From assembly GCF_002245625.1 (NCBI RefSeq), contig NZ_NOIG01000013.1:1-64000 (forward strand): DNA of 64,000 bases. Reading direction: 5' to 3'. Position 1 is the first letter of the stretch. Each line of letters begins with the position of its first letter. The notes under the pieces are model-generated. The model saw only the letters and a program-made list of their open reading frames with translations. It was not told where the DNA came from and did not search any database. Source of the DNA: Acidovorax kalamii. Its GTDB lineage: Bacteria; Pseudomonadota; Gammaproteobacteria; Burkholderiales; Burkholderiaceae_C. Positions 28,862 through 37,921 of the stretch are shown here, in pieces. A program made the position numbers and the translations under genes.

Positions 28862-30094
28862 ATGCCTGCTTTTTCCTTTGAAGCCCTGGACGCCCAGGGC
28901 CAGACCCGCAAAGGCCTCATGGAGGCCGACACCGCCAAGGCCGCACGCAGCTTGCTGCGGGCGCAGGCCCTGGTGCCGCTGGCGGTGGAGCCGGTGCAAA
29001 CCGGCCAGTCGCAGGACGGTCGCGCTGCCAGCCTGGGCCAGCGTCTGTTCACGCGGCCCGTGTTCAGCGCCACCGCGCTGGCCATCTGGACGCGGCAGAT
29101 CGCCGGGCTGGTGTCGTCGGGCCTGCCGCTGGAGCGGGCGCTCACGGCCCTGTCCGAAGAAGCCGACGACGAACGCCAGCGCCACCTGGTGGCTGCACTG
29201 CGGGCCGAGGTCAATGCGGGCGCCACGTTTGCCCGCGCGCTCTCGCAGCACCCGCGGGAGTTTTCCGACATTTACTGCGCCGTGATTGGCGCGGGCGAGC
29301 ACAGCGGCAACCTGGGCCTGGTGCTGGAGCGCCTGGCCGACGACCTGGAAGAACGGCAGGCGCTCAAGGCCAAGCTGGTGGGCGCAGCGCTTTACCCGGC
29401 CATCGTCACCCTGGTGGCGATTGCCATCGTGCTGTTCCTGGTGGGCTATGTGGTGCCGCAGGTGGCCAGCGTGTTTGCGGGCACCAAGCGGGCCCTCCCC
29501 TTCCTGACGGTGGCCATGCTGGGCCTGAGCGCTTTTGTGCGCAACTATGGCTGGGTGATGCTCGCGGCCGCAGTGCTGGCCGCCGTCGGAGCCCGGTGGG
29601 CACTGGCCATCGACCCTGTGCGCGAAAAGTTCGATGCCGCCTGGCTGAAGCTGCCGCTGGTGGGCAAGCTGGCGCGGGGCTACAACGCGGCGCGTTTTGC
29701 GGGCACGCTGGCCATGCTCTCGGGCGCAGGCGTGCCCATCCTCAAAGCCTTGCAGGCCGCAGCCGAAACCCTGAGCAACCGCGCCCTGCGTGCCGATGCG
29801 CTCGATGCCCTGGTGCTGGTGCGCGAGGGCGCCCCGCTGGCCTCGGCGCTGGCGCAGAAGAAGCGCTTCCCCGGCCTGCTGTCGATGTTCGCGCGCCTGG
29901 GCGAACAGACCGGCCAGTTGCCCGTGATGCTGCAGCGCGCCGCGCGCCAGCTCTCGACTGAAGTGCAACGCCGCGCCATGGCGCTCGCCACCATCCTGGA
30001 GCCGCTGCTCATCGTGGGCATGGGCGGCATCGTGATGCTGATCGTGCTGGCCGTGCTGCTGCCTATCATCCAACTTAACCAGTTTGTGAAGTAG
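28862..30094 (+). CDS. gspF: Type II secretion inner-membrane protein GspF
   Basis: 410 residues with two GspF domains (about 75-195 and 275-400) and three membrane helices near 175-200, 225-245 and 380-405. GspF is the inner-membrane platform protein of type II secretion. It stands alone here: gspE or gspG, its usual neighbours, are absent, so the rest of the apparatus must be elsewhere. Its stop codon TAG is the first three bases of a MITE-like element. Removing the element would give TAA at the same codon, so the protein is unchanged. Confidence 0.93.
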   Translation: MPAFSFEALDAQGQTRKGLMEADTAKAARSLLRAQALVPLAVEPVQTGQSQDGRAASLGQRLFTRPVFSATALAIWTRQIAGLVSSGLPLERALTALSEEADDERQRHLVAALRAEVNAGATFARALSQHPREFSDIYCAVIGAGEHSGNLGLVLERLADDLEERQALKAKLVGAALYPAIVTLVAIAIVLFLVGYVVPQVASVFAGTKRALPFLTVAMLGLSAFVRNYGWVMLAAAVLAAVGARWALAIDPVREKFDAAWLKLPLVGKLARGYNAARFAGTLAMLSGAGVPILKALQAAAETLSNRALRADALDALVLVREGAPLASALAQKKRFPGLLSMFARLGEQTGQLPVMLQRAARQLSTEVQRRAMALATILEPLLIVGMGGIVMLIVLAVLLPIIQLNQFVK

Positions 30095-30360
30095 AGCGTG
30101 TTATGCACTTTTACGCACCCGCGTCGGGCCCACAGGCTGGTGATCGCAAGGCGCAGCGCGCTGCCAAGGCAAGCGCCTTGGCAAGTGCTGCAACGCCGCG
30201 AGCGCCTGCCTGTGGGCCCGACCCTATGGGAAAACCGGGGAAAGGCCCGGCCACGTTGTTGCAGGCCACTTGCGGTATTCATACCGCCGCGCGGCCTGCG
30301 CCTAGTTGCCGGGCCTTTCTCCGGCTTTCGCGGGCACGTAAAAGTGCATAACACGCTCTA
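30092..30360. mobile_element. 269-bp MITE-like element with perfect 24-bp terminal inverted repeats
   Basis: The ends 30092-30115 and 30337-30360 are perfect inverted repeats (outer part TAGAGCGTGTTATGCACTTT). Taking TA as the duplicated target, the element proper is 30094-30358. There is no transposase. The interior folds strongly: a 15-bp perfect pair (30123-30137 with 30208-30222), an internal GCCAAGGC/GCCTTGGC hairpin, and a GAAAGGCCCGGC pair near 30240 and 30308. TA-flanked ends suggest mobilisation by an IS630/Tc1-like transposase elsewhere, which is inference. Confidence 0.85.
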
Positions 30361-30364
30361 ACGT

Positions 30365-31300
30365 ATGGCAGTGACCCTGGACGACAAGCTGGTGGTGGCG
30401 ATCTCCTCGCGCGCGCTGTTCAATTTTGAGGAAGAGAACCGCGTTTTTGAGAAAGACAACGACCGCGCCTATGTGGACCTGCAGCGCCAGCGGCTGGATG
30501 TGCCCGCAGCGCCGGGCGTGGCGTTTTCGCTGGTGCGCAAGCTGCTCGCGTTCAACACGACCGAGCACCAGCGCGTGGAAGTGGTGCTGCTCTCGCGCAA
30601 CGACCCGGTCAGTGGCATGCGCGTGTTCCGCTCGTGCCACGCCCATGGCCTGCCCACCATCCAGCGCGGGGTTTTCACGCAGGGGCGCGATCCGTTCCGC
30701 TACCTGCGGCCGCTGGGCGCCCACCTGTTCCTGTCGGCCAACGAGGCCGATGTGCGCGAAGCCCTGCACCTGGGCTACCCGGCGGCGCGGGTGGTGACCG
30801 AATCCATGCAGGCCGGTGACGCCAACCCTGCAGAAGTGCGCATCGCGTTCGATGGCGACGCCGTGCTGTTCTCCGACGAGGCCGAGCGCGTGTACCAGGC
30901 CCAGGGTCTGGCGGCTTTTCAGCAGCACGAAACCGACAAGGCCGCCCTGCCGCTGCCCGACGGCCCCTTCAAACCCCTGCTCGCCGCCCTGCACCGGCTG
31001 CAGTCCGCCGGGGAGGCGGGAGGCACCACAGGCATGCGCATCCGCACGGCCCTGGTCACGGCGCGCAGCGCACCGGCGCATGAGCGTGCGATTCGCACAC
31101 TGATGGACTGGGACATCAATGTGGACGAGGCCATGTTCCTGGGCGGCCTGCCCAAGGGCGAGTTTCTGCGCGAGTTCGAACCCGACTTTTTCTTCGACGA
31201 CCAGACGGGCCATGTGACCTCGGCCGCGCGCCATGTGCCGGCTGGGCATGTGAACAGCGGCATCTCCAACACGGCGCCGCTGCGCCCCGCCGGGAACTGA
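30365..31300 (+). CDS. 5'-nucleotidase (NT5 family)
   Basis: 311 residues matching the bacterial family related to cytosolic 5'-nucleotidase I: VVAISSRALFNFEEENRVFE (10-29) with the acidic start, FDGDAVLFSDEAE (about 162-174) as the HAD-like phosphatase motif, and FFFDDQTGHV (about 277-286). It should dephosphorylate nucleoside monophosphates. Before insertion of the element its ATG would have been three bases after the gspF stop, so the two genes were once coupled; no ribosome-binding site is visible now. Confidence 0.9.
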   Translation: MAVTLDDKLVVAISSRALFNFEEENRVFEKDNDRAYVDLQRQRLDVPAAPGVAFSLVRKLLAFNTTEHQRVEVVLLSRNDPVSGMRVFRSCHAHGLPTIQRGVFTQGRDPFRYLRPLGAHLFLSANEADVREALHLGYPAARVVTESMQAGDANPAEVRIAFDGDAVLFSDEAERVYQAQGLAAFQQHETDKAALPLPDGPFKPLLAALHRLQSAGEAGGTTGMRIRTALVTARSAPAHERAIRTLMDWDINVDEAMFLGGLPKGEFLREFEPDFFFDDQTGHVTSAARHVPAGHVNSGISNTAPLRPAGN

Positions 31301-31358
31301 CCGCCCGGTTCGCGGTCTGTCAGGGTCGGGCCACCACCCGCCTTCAAGGAGCCCTGTT

Positions 31359-31718
31359 TTGCACACCCCCATCCCCCGAGCCTTCGTGGCCGCCCTCTCC
31401 CTCTGGATCGCAGCCTGCAGCGCAGCTTGGGCACAGGCGCCGGACGCCGACACACAACCGCCCGCACCCACCAAAGGGGAAGCCAAGGCCTTGCGTGATT
31501 TCAAGATGCTGGATTTCAACGGAGACGGCAAGCTGAGCCGCACCGAGGTGCAACTGTTTCCCCGGCTGGCCGCCGCGTTCGATGACGCAGACACCGACAA
31601 GGACGGTTATGTGTCGCACGAGGAAGTGCGGGTCTTTGCCGCCAAATACCGGGAGCAGCGAGACCAGCAACGTGCCGCCGCCCAGGCGGCAGCTGCCGCC
31701 TCATCGCCCCGGCCGTGA
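31359..31718 (+). CDS. Secreted EF-hand calcium-binding protein
   Basis: 119 residues: signal peptide 1-25 (cleavage after AWA), a Pro-rich linker, and two canonical EF-hand loops at 52-63 (DFNGDGKLSRTE) and 78-89 (DTDKDGYVSHEE), then a Gln/Ala-rich tail. The start is TTG at 31359, with AAGGAG six bases upstream. Periplasmic calcium binding is likely; the partner is unknown. Confidence 0.88.
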   Translation: MHTPIPRAFVAALSLWIAACSAAWAQAPDADTQPPAPTKGEAKALRDFKMLDFNGDGKLSRTEVQLFPRLAAAFDDADTDKDGYVSHEEVRVFAAKYREQRDQQRAAAQAAAAASSPRP

Positions 31719-31752
31719 TGCCGTGGCGTGAAAAATACAAGAAAATTTGACC

Positions 31753-31800
31753 GCTACCGCGCGTCCATCAAGCCTTGATAGCTATTATTAATATAGCAAA
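31753..31800. repeat. Composite repeat: ctaccgcgcgtccatca block plus GCTAT palindrome
   Basis: The 17-base block CTACCGCGCGTCCATCA (31754-31770) is followed by the palindrome GCTATTATTAATATAGC (31781-31797). The same two-part arrangement occurs at 41087-41130. It lies between the convergent EF-hand and hypothetical genes. Confidence 0.8.
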
Positions 31801-32232
31801 CTACAACCCACCGGTGCGCTTGACCTTGGGGTCTGAATAGGTGAGTGGCTCGTTCTTGACCTGCTGCGCCATGCGCTCCTGCAGGGTCATCTTGTTGATG
31901 TCCTGCGCCACCTCCACCGCCGTGCCACTGGCCCGCCACATCGACTGGATGAGTTCCAGCAGCTGCTTGTAGATGGGCTCCTTGGGTGGCTCGGGGGGTT
32001 CTTCTACCGTTTCCTTTTTCTTGACCTCGGTCCAGTCCCGGTTGGCGGTGTCCGGGGCAGACGGCTTGTCGGGCTCACGCACGACAGCGCCCTCGCCCAG
32101 GCGGTCCATGGATTCCACCGGGTTGGGCGCATTGATGGGCCGCACCGGCGGCGCGCCGGAGGCGCCAGTGGAATACAAATCAGCGCCCTGAGGACGCCAG
32201 CTCGGCGATCGATCGACAGGTGGCATTTGCAT
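31801..32232 (-). CDS. Hypothetical protein
   Basis: 143 residues: a Pro-rich disordered N-terminal half (about 1-65), a KKKETVEEPPEPPKEPIYK linker and a C-terminal helical segment (about 88-135). No signal peptide or membrane helix, and no family recognised. The stop codon abuts the composite repeat. Confidence 0.65.
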   Translation of the reverse strand: MQMPPVDRSPSWRPQGADLYSTGASGAPPVRPINAPNPVESMDRLGEGAVVREPDKPSAPDTANRDWTEVKKKETVEEPPEPPKEPIYKQLLELIQSMWRASGTAVEVAQDINKMTLQERMAQQVKNEPLTYSDPKVKRTGGL

Positions 32233-32581
32233 GGCAGTGGCCCCGGATGGTGAATGGATGTGTCTTGGCGTGCAGAGGGTTTTCCGACGTCTTCGTAATT
32301 CATAACGGCAAAAAGAAGGGGAAATTTAGGTCTTTTTCACCGATTGACCTCAAACAAGGGTTTTCACCTAGATTTCAGAAGAGGTTCAAGCCATCTGCGA
32401 GCCTGATGTGGGCTGAAAACAAGGATTGAGCGCACAAGCGATCACAACCACCAGGCCAGCCTGTGGCTTTTGTGCGTGTTGACCATGCGCCAAGGGGCGC
32501 CCGGAGGCGCTCAGCGCACCGAGAAAGAGAAAAAGAGGGGTCTAGAGAGGTCTCAGCTGGGGCTGCGGGGCCCCGAGCCGG
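32233..32581. other. 349-base intergenic region
   Basis: Between the start of the hypothetical gene and the stop of the DUF1854 gene. It is AT-richer than its surroundings at 32280-32430 and must contain the promoter of the hypothetical gene. I see no convincing gene, RNA or terminator with a U tract here. Confidence 0.5.
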
Positions 32582-33076
32582 TCAGAGAAAACGTTCCAGC
32601 AGTTTGCGCGAGTGCCGGTCCAGCGCGGTGGTGTCCTTGACGCGGAACTGCATGCCGTCGCCCCCGGCGATCAGCAGCCGGGTGCGCCCGCCTAGGCGGC
32701 GAATGTCTTCTTCGGCCTTGAGCACCAGGCTGGCCGGGCCCCGGTCGGTCTCCACCTGCCAGGTGCTGGGCGTTGAGAAACTCGACACTGCAATAATTTT
32801 TTCGATAGTGGGTACAAACTCGCGCACCGCCAACTCCTCGTCGATGAGCTGCCGGGCCGGGCCCGCCACCTGGTCCACCTGCGGAATCCACAACAACTCA
32901 TGGCCATCCGCGCCCACCAGCGACAGCCCCTCGCCAGGCGCGGCGATGGGGAAAGCCCGCACGGGGGTGACGCCTTCATGCTCCGAGCCGTCGGGCAGCG
33001 TCAGAACCAGGCGGCCATGGGGGTTGCGCGCCAACTGGAAGGCAGGCGTAGACGACGGGGTCAGGGGTGCGTTCAT
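32582..33076 (-). CDS. Cyanophycin metabolism-associated DUF1854 protein
   Basis: 164 residues from the start MNAPLTPSS (33076; an upstream in-frame start exists at 33091). The protein has the DUF1854 pattern: GVTPVRAFPIAAPGEGLSLV, a glutamate-rich REFVPTIEKI helix and WQVETDRGPASLVLKAEEDI. DUF1854 genes are typically linked to cyanophycin synthetases, as here. Function unknown. It begins 21 bases after the ABC transporter stop, so the two form an operon divergent from cphA'. Confidence 0.88.
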   Translation of the reverse strand: MNAPLTPSSTPAFQLARNPHGRLVLTLPDGSEHEGVTPVRAFPIAAPGEGLSLVGADGHELLWIPQVDQVAGPARQLIDEELAVREFVPTIEKIIAVSSFSTPSTWQVETDRGPASLVLKAEEDIRRLGGRTRLLIAGGDGMQFRVKDTTALDRHSRKLLERFL

Positions 33077-33097
33077 GGCAAGCTCGCTCACAACTTT

Positions 33098-35404
33098 TCA
33101 GGGATTGCCCGCAGGGTGGGCAGGGTGCAGCAGGCTGCTGTCGATGATGACCCCGGCCGCCTGGGCGTCTTCTTCGGCGCGGCGCGCCTGGGCTTCGTAG
33201 AGCCGCCAGTAGGCGCCCTGCTTTTCCATGAGTTCGTCGTGGGGCCCCACTTCCACCACCTCGCCCCGGTCCATCACCACCAGGCGGTCGGCCTTGCGCA
33301 GGGTGGACAGGCGGTGGGCAATGGCAATCGTGGTGCGGCCTTGCACCAGGTTATCGAGCGCCTTCTGGATTTCCTTCTCGGTCTCGGTGTCCACGGCCGA
33401 GGTGGCTTCGTCCAGGATCAGAATGCGCGGATCGATCAGCAGTGCGCGCGCAATGCTGATGCGCTGGCGCTCGCCGCCCGAGAGGCCCTGGCCGCGCTCG
33501 CCCACCAGCGAGTCGTAGCCGTGGGGCAGGCGCAGGATGAATTCGTGCGCATGCGCAGCGCGGGCAGCGGCCACGATCTCCTCGCGCGTCGCTTCGGGCT
33601 TGCCGTAGGCGATGTTCTCGGCAATGGTGCCGAAGAACAGGAAGGGCTCTTGCAGCACCAGACCGATGTGGCGGCGGTAGTCGGCCACGGCAAACCGGCG
33701 GATGTCGATGCCATCCACCTGGATGGAACCGTCGCTCACGTCATAAAAGCGGCTGATCAGGTTCACCAGCGTGCTCTTGCCCGAGCCGCTATGGCCCACC
33801 AGGCCGATCATCTCGCCGGGGCGGATATCCAGATCCAGCCCCTTGATGACGGCACGGCTGCCATAGCGGAAGCCCACACCCTGCATGCTGATGGCACCCT
33901 GCACCTTGTCCACCTTGACGGGCTGGGCAGGGTCGGGCACGTTGCTCACGTGGTCCAGGATGTCAAAAATGCGCTTGGCACCTGCGGCCGCCTTTTGCGT
34001 GACCGAGACGATGCGGCTCATCGAATCGAGCCGCCCATAGAACCGCCCGATGTAGGCGATGAAGGCGGTGAGCACCCCCACCGTGATCTGGTTACGTGAC
34101 ACCAGCCAGATGCCGAACGCCCAGACCACCAGCAGGCCGATTTCAGTCAGCAGCGACACTGTGGGGGTAAACAGGCTCCAGGTCTTGTTGAGCTTGTCGT
34201 TGACTTCCAGGTTGTGCTGGTTGGCGTCACGGAAGCGCTGGGCCTCGCGCTTCTCTTGCGCAAAGGCCTTCACCACGCGGATGCCGGGGATGGTGTCGGC
34301 CAGCACATTGGTCACCTCGGACCACACGCGGTCGATCTTTTCAAACCCGGTGCGCAGGCGGTCGCGCACAGTGTGGATCATCCAGCCAATGAAGGGCAGC
34401 GGCACCAGCGTGACCAGCGCCAGCCACGGGTTGATCGAGAACAGGATGGCCGCCGTCATCACGATCATCAGCACGTCGGTGACGAAGTCGAGCGCATGCA
34501 GCGACAGGAACACGTTGATGCGGTCCGTCTCGGAACCAATCCGGGCCATGAGGTCGCCGGTGCGCTTGCCGCCAAAGTAGTCCAACGACAGGCGCAGCAG
34601 GTGCTCGTAAGTCGTGGTGCGCAGGTCGGCACCAATGCGCTCGGACACCAGCGCCAATATATATGTGCGCGCCCAGGAGAGGCCCCAGGCCAGCAGGGCC
34701 GACAGCAGCAGCCCGCCCAGGTACAGCAGCACCAGCATGGGGTCGATCTGCTTGCCGTTCTGGAACGGGATCAGGATGTCGTCCATCAGCGGGATGGTGA
34801 GGTAGGGCGGTACCAGCGTGGCGGCGGTGGACGCCAGCGTGAGCGCAAACCCGGCGGCCAGCTGCTTGCGGTAGGGCCGGGCAAAACGCCACAGGCGCAG
34901 CAGCACCCAGGTGGACGTCTGCGGGGGCTGGGCCCGGGCGCAGGCCGGGCATTCGTCGGTGTCGGGCGGCAGGGGCGTGTGGCAGGTCGGGCAGGCGGGC
35001 TCGTCGTCCTCGGCGGCCGTGTTGCCTGCGCCCAGGGCCATCTGCTGTTCGAAACGCTGCACCAGGCGCAATGCCTGGGCGTGGTGCGCCAGCGTAAAGC
35101 GCCACAGCGCCAGCCGGGCCTGGGGGCTGTGCAGCTCCAGGGAACCCACACCGCCATGGTCGTGCAGGCGCAGGGCCAGGCCGTCACCCAGCGGCCAGCT
35201 GCGCCAGGTCGTGGTGCCGGGCTCGCAGGCCAGCAGACGCTCGGACGTCACCACCACCCAGCCTGTCGCAAACCGCAGCGCGGTACTCAGGTCAACCTGT
35301 AACGCAGCCAGCACGTTCTCTTTGGAAGCGAGCATGGCCCGCAATTCGCCCCCCACGGGGCCAGAAAAGACACCCGAGGCGTCCACAGAATGGTGATGTT
35401 GCAT
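33098..35404 (-). CDS. Cyanophycin-locus ABC transporter with N-terminal zinc ribbon
   Basis: 768 residues. Residues about 1-115 are a non-transport domain, followed by a CPTC-N10-CPAC zinc ribbon (about 130-148), then six membrane helices (about 165-440) and a nucleotide-binding domain with GHSGSGKST, the LSGGERQR signature and [10 protein letters not shown]. It is a full homodimeric exporter-type half transporter. Members of this subgroup occur beside cyanophycin synthetase genes. The substrate is unknown; export of dipeptides or a role at the granule are guesses. The start [11 protein letters not shown] at 35404 is chosen from length and position. Confidence 0.87.
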   Translation of the reverse strand: MQHHHSVDASGVFSGPVGGELRAMLASKENVLAALQVDLSTALRFATGWVVVTSERLLACEPGTTTWRSWPLGDGLALRLHDHGGVGSLELHSPQARLALWRFTLAHHAQALRLVQRFEQQMALGAGNTAAEDDEPACPTCHTPLPPDTDECPACARAQPPQTSTWVLLRLWRFARPYRKQLAAGFALTLASTAATLVPPYLTIPLMDDILIPFQNGKQIDPMLVLLYLGGLLLSALLAWGLSWARTYILALVSERIGADLRTTTYEHLLRLSLDYFGGKRTGDLMARIGSETDRINVFLSLHALDFVTDVLMIVMTAAILFSINPWLALVTLVPLPFIGWMIHTVRDRLRTGFEKIDRVWSEVTNVLADTIPGIRVVKAFAQEKREAQRFRDANQHNLEVNDKLNKTWSLFTPTVSLLTEIGLLVVWAFGIWLVSRNQITVGVLTAFIAYIGRFYGRLDSMSRIVSVTQKAAAGAKRIFDILDHVSNVPDPAQPVKVDKVQGAISMQGVGFRYGSRAVIKGLDLDIRPGEMIGLVGHSGSGKSTLVNLISRFYDVSDGSIQVDGIDIRRFAVADYRRHIGLVLQEPFLFFGTIAENIAYGKPEATREEIVAAARAAHAHEFILRLPHGYDSLVGERGQGLSGGERQRISIARALLIDPRILILDEATSAVDTETEKEIQKALDNLVQGRTTIAIAHRLSTLRKADRLVVMDRGEVVEVGPHDELMEKQGAYWRLYEAQARRAEEDAQAAGVIIDSSLLHPAHPAGNP

Positions 35405-35645
35405 TTTTGGTTGGTTTTTCCGCCACCGGCAGCCTGCGGTGGCCGAACTCGCGAAAGCGGGAATTCTCACCGATACTGCACGCCACGGTGCGACGGCATC
35501 CTCCTGTAACGTCTGCGGCAGCCATTTGGCTGACACTGCGAACAGGCCCCGGGCTGGCGCACAATCATCGTCCAACAAAGTCCCCCTTCGTCCCCTTTTT
35601 CCACGCAAAGCCCTCACAAGGCCGGAAACACACCCGCTGCAATCC
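35405..35645. promoter_or_regulatory. Divergent promoter region of the cyanophycin locus
   Basis: 241 noncoding bases between the divergent ABC transporter and cphA' genes must hold both promoters. A 6-bp-arm inverted repeat (CCACCGGCAGCCTGCGGTGG, about 35421-35440) lies close to the transporter start and could be an operator. No clear sigma-70 boxes can be assigned. Confidence 0.4.
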
Positions 35646-37835
35646 ATGGCGAAACTCAACGACATCCAACTGCTTCGCATCAACTACCTGCGGGGCCCGA
35701 ATATCTGGACCTACCGGCCGGTCCTGGAAGTTTGGCTGGACCTGGGCGAGCTGGAGGACTATCCCTCCAACACCATCCCCGGCTTCAATGACCGCCTCAC
35801 GGCCTGGCTGCCCGCGCTGATCGAACACCACTGCGGCGTGGGCGAGCGTGGCGGCTTCCTGCAGCGCCTGCAAGAGGGCACCTGGTGCGGCCATGTGCTC
35901 GAGCACATCGTGATCGAGCTGCTCAACCTGGCGGGCATGCCCACCGGCTTTGGCCAGACGCGCTCTACCTCCCAGCGCGGCGTGTACCGCATGGTGTTCC
36001 GCGCCCGCGACGAAAGCGTGGCCCGCGTGGCACTGGCCCAAGGCCATGCGCTGATCATGGCGGCCATCAACGACCAGCCTTTTGACGTGGCCGCCGCCGT
36101 GGCCCGCGTGCGCACCGAGGTGGACGACCAGTACCTTGGCCCCAGCACCGCCTGCATCGTCACCGCCGCCACCGACCGGGGCATCCCCCACATCCGCCTG
36201 AACGACGGCAACCTGGTGCAGCTGGGCTACGGCGCCAGCCAGCGCCGCATCTGGACGGCCGAGACCGAGTTCACCAGCGCCATCGCGGAAGGCATCGCCA
36301 GCGACAAGGACCTGACCAAGAGCCTGCTCCAATCCTGCGGCGTGCCCATCCCCGAAGGCCAGGTGGTCAACAGCCCCGAAGAGGCCTGGGAAGCCGCGCA
36401 GGACATCGGCCTGCCCGTGGTGGTCAAGCCGTCCGACGGCAACCACGGCCGGGGCGTGACGCTGGATTTGCGCAAGAAGGAAGACATCGAGGCCGCCTAC
36501 CACGTGGCCTACCCCGAGGGCAGCGACGTGATGGTCGAGCGCTTCATCCCCGGCGACGAGCACCGCATCCTGGTGGTGGGCGGCAAGGTGGTGGCCGCCG
36601 CACGCGGCGAGGTGGTCAGCATTACCGGCAATGGCCGCAACACCGTCAAGGAACTCATCGACAGCCAGCTCAACTCCGACCCCCGCCGGGGCTACGAGGA
36701 AGAGTACCCGCTGGAGATCATCGACCTGGCCACCGACACCAAGGTGCAGCTCGAACTCAAGCGCCAGGACCTGGCCGCCGACTCTGTGCCCGCAGCAGGC
36801 CGCCAGGTGGTGGTGCAGCGCAACGGCAACGTGGCCGTGGATTGCACAGACGACGTGCACCCCGAGGTGGCCTACATCGCACAGCTGGCCGCCAAGGTCG
36901 TGGGCCTGGACATCGCGGGCATCGACATGGTGGCGCGCGACATCTCCAAGCCACTGCACACCCAAGGCGGCGCAATTGTGGAAGTGAACGCCGGCCCCGG
37001 CCTGCTGATGCACCTCAAGCCCGCCGTAGGCGCGCCTCGCCCCGTGGGCCAGGCGATTGCCGAGCACCTGTTCCCCTCCGAAGGTGACGATGAAGGCCCC
37101 GTTGGCCGCATCCCCCTGGTGGGCGTTGCGGGCACCCGCAACACCGCCACCATCTCGCGTGTGGTGGCCTGGCTGCTGCACCTGAGCGGCCACCACACGG
37201 GCCTGGCCTGCCGCGACGGCCTGTTCCTGGACCGCCGCCGCGTGGAAGCCACCGACTGCGCCCACTGGGAGGCCGCCCACCGCCTGCTGATGAACAAGAT
37301 GGTGCAGGCCGCTGTGATCGAAAGCGACGCGCGCACCATCCTGCGCGACGGCCTGGCCTACGACCGCTGCCAGGTGGGCGTGGTGACCGACATGGACGGC
37401 GTGGAAACGCTGGCCGAGTTTGACGTGCACGAGCAGGACCAGATGACCAAGGTGATGCGCACCCAGGTGGACGTGGTGCTGGCCGAAGGCGCTGCCGTGC
37501 TCAATGCCGCCATCGCCCAGGTGGCCGACCTGGCCCCGCTGTCCGACGGCGACGTGGTGCTGTATGCACAGGACGGCACGCTGCCCGCCATCGTGGACCA
37601 CCGCGCCAAGGACAACGGCCGCGCCGTCTTCGTGAAAAACGGCCGCGTGGTGCTGGCCACCGGCAGTGCCGAGCATGTGCTGGGGGCCCTGTCGGACCTC
37701 ACCTTCGGCCGCAACGCCGTGGTGCCCGACACCGAGGCCTTGCTGGCCGCCGTGGGTACCGCCTGGGCGCTGGACATTGCCCCCGACCTGATCGGCGCGG
37801 GCATCAAGACCTTCGAGCCCGAGCTGCCCGCCTGA
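35646..37835 (+). CDS. cphA': Cyanophycin synthetase-like protein CphA' (defective Mur-ligase P-loop)
   Basis: 729 residues. The N domain (about 1-160) keeps the metallopeptidase-like motif HVLEHIVIE (83-91), found in canonical CphA. The ATP-grasp domain (about 220-480) looks intact (VVKPSDGNHGRGV, VEVNAGPG). The Mur-ligase-like C-terminal region is short, and its P-loop reads GTRNTATI (496-503) with Thr500 where CphA has the nucleotide-binding lysine. Canonical CphA makes the aspartate-arginine polymer by adding Asp in the ATP-grasp and Arg in the Mur domain, so this protein should add Asp but probably not Arg. The start is MAKLNDIQLLR. Confidence 0.88.
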   Translation: MAKLNDIQLLRINYLRGPNIWTYRPVLEVWLDLGELEDYPSNTIPGFNDRLTAWLPALIEHHCGVGERGGFLQRLQEGTWCGHVLEHIVIELLNLAGMPTGFGQTRSTSQRGVYRMVFRARDESVARVALAQGHALIMAAINDQPFDVAAAVARVRTEVDDQYLGPSTACIVTAATDRGIPHIRLNDGNLVQLGYGASQRRIWTAETEFTSAIAEGIASDKDLTKSLLQSCGVPIPEGQVVNSPEEAWEAAQDIGLPVVVKPSDGNHGRGVTLDLRKKEDIEAAYHVAYPEGSDVMVERFIPGDEHRILVVGGKVVAAARGEVVSITGNGRNTVKELIDSQLNSDPRRGYEEEYPLEIIDLATDTKVQLELKRQDLAADSVPAAGRQVVVQRNGNVAVDCTDDVHPEVAYIAQLAAKVVGLDIAGIDMVARDISKPLHTQGGAIVEVNAGPGLLMHLKPAVGAPRPVGQAIAEHLFPSEGDDEGPVGRIPLVGVAGTRNTATISRVVAWLLHLSGHHTGLACRDGLFLDRRRVEATDCAHWEAAHRLLMNKMVQAAVIESDARTILRDGLAYDRCQVGVVTDMDGVETLAEFDVHEQDQMTKVMRTQVDVVLAEGAAVLNAAIAQVADLAPLSDGDVVLYAQDGTLPAIVDHRAKDNGRAVFVKNGRVVLATGSAEHVLGALSDLTFGRNAVVPDTEALLAAVGTAWALDIAPDLIGAGIKTFEPELPA

Positions 37836-37921
37836 CAGCCCTACAGCCCCATTGACACAGCCACACACGCATTCGACTGGAACGCGGCCCGCGAGCCCCG
37901 ACGACTACTGAAAGAAATCCC

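Noticed and set aside
32220..32429. A 69-codon plus-strand frame in the 32233-32581 gap.
   Set aside because: No ribosome-binding site and no similarity; it begins inside the antisense of the hypothetical gene.
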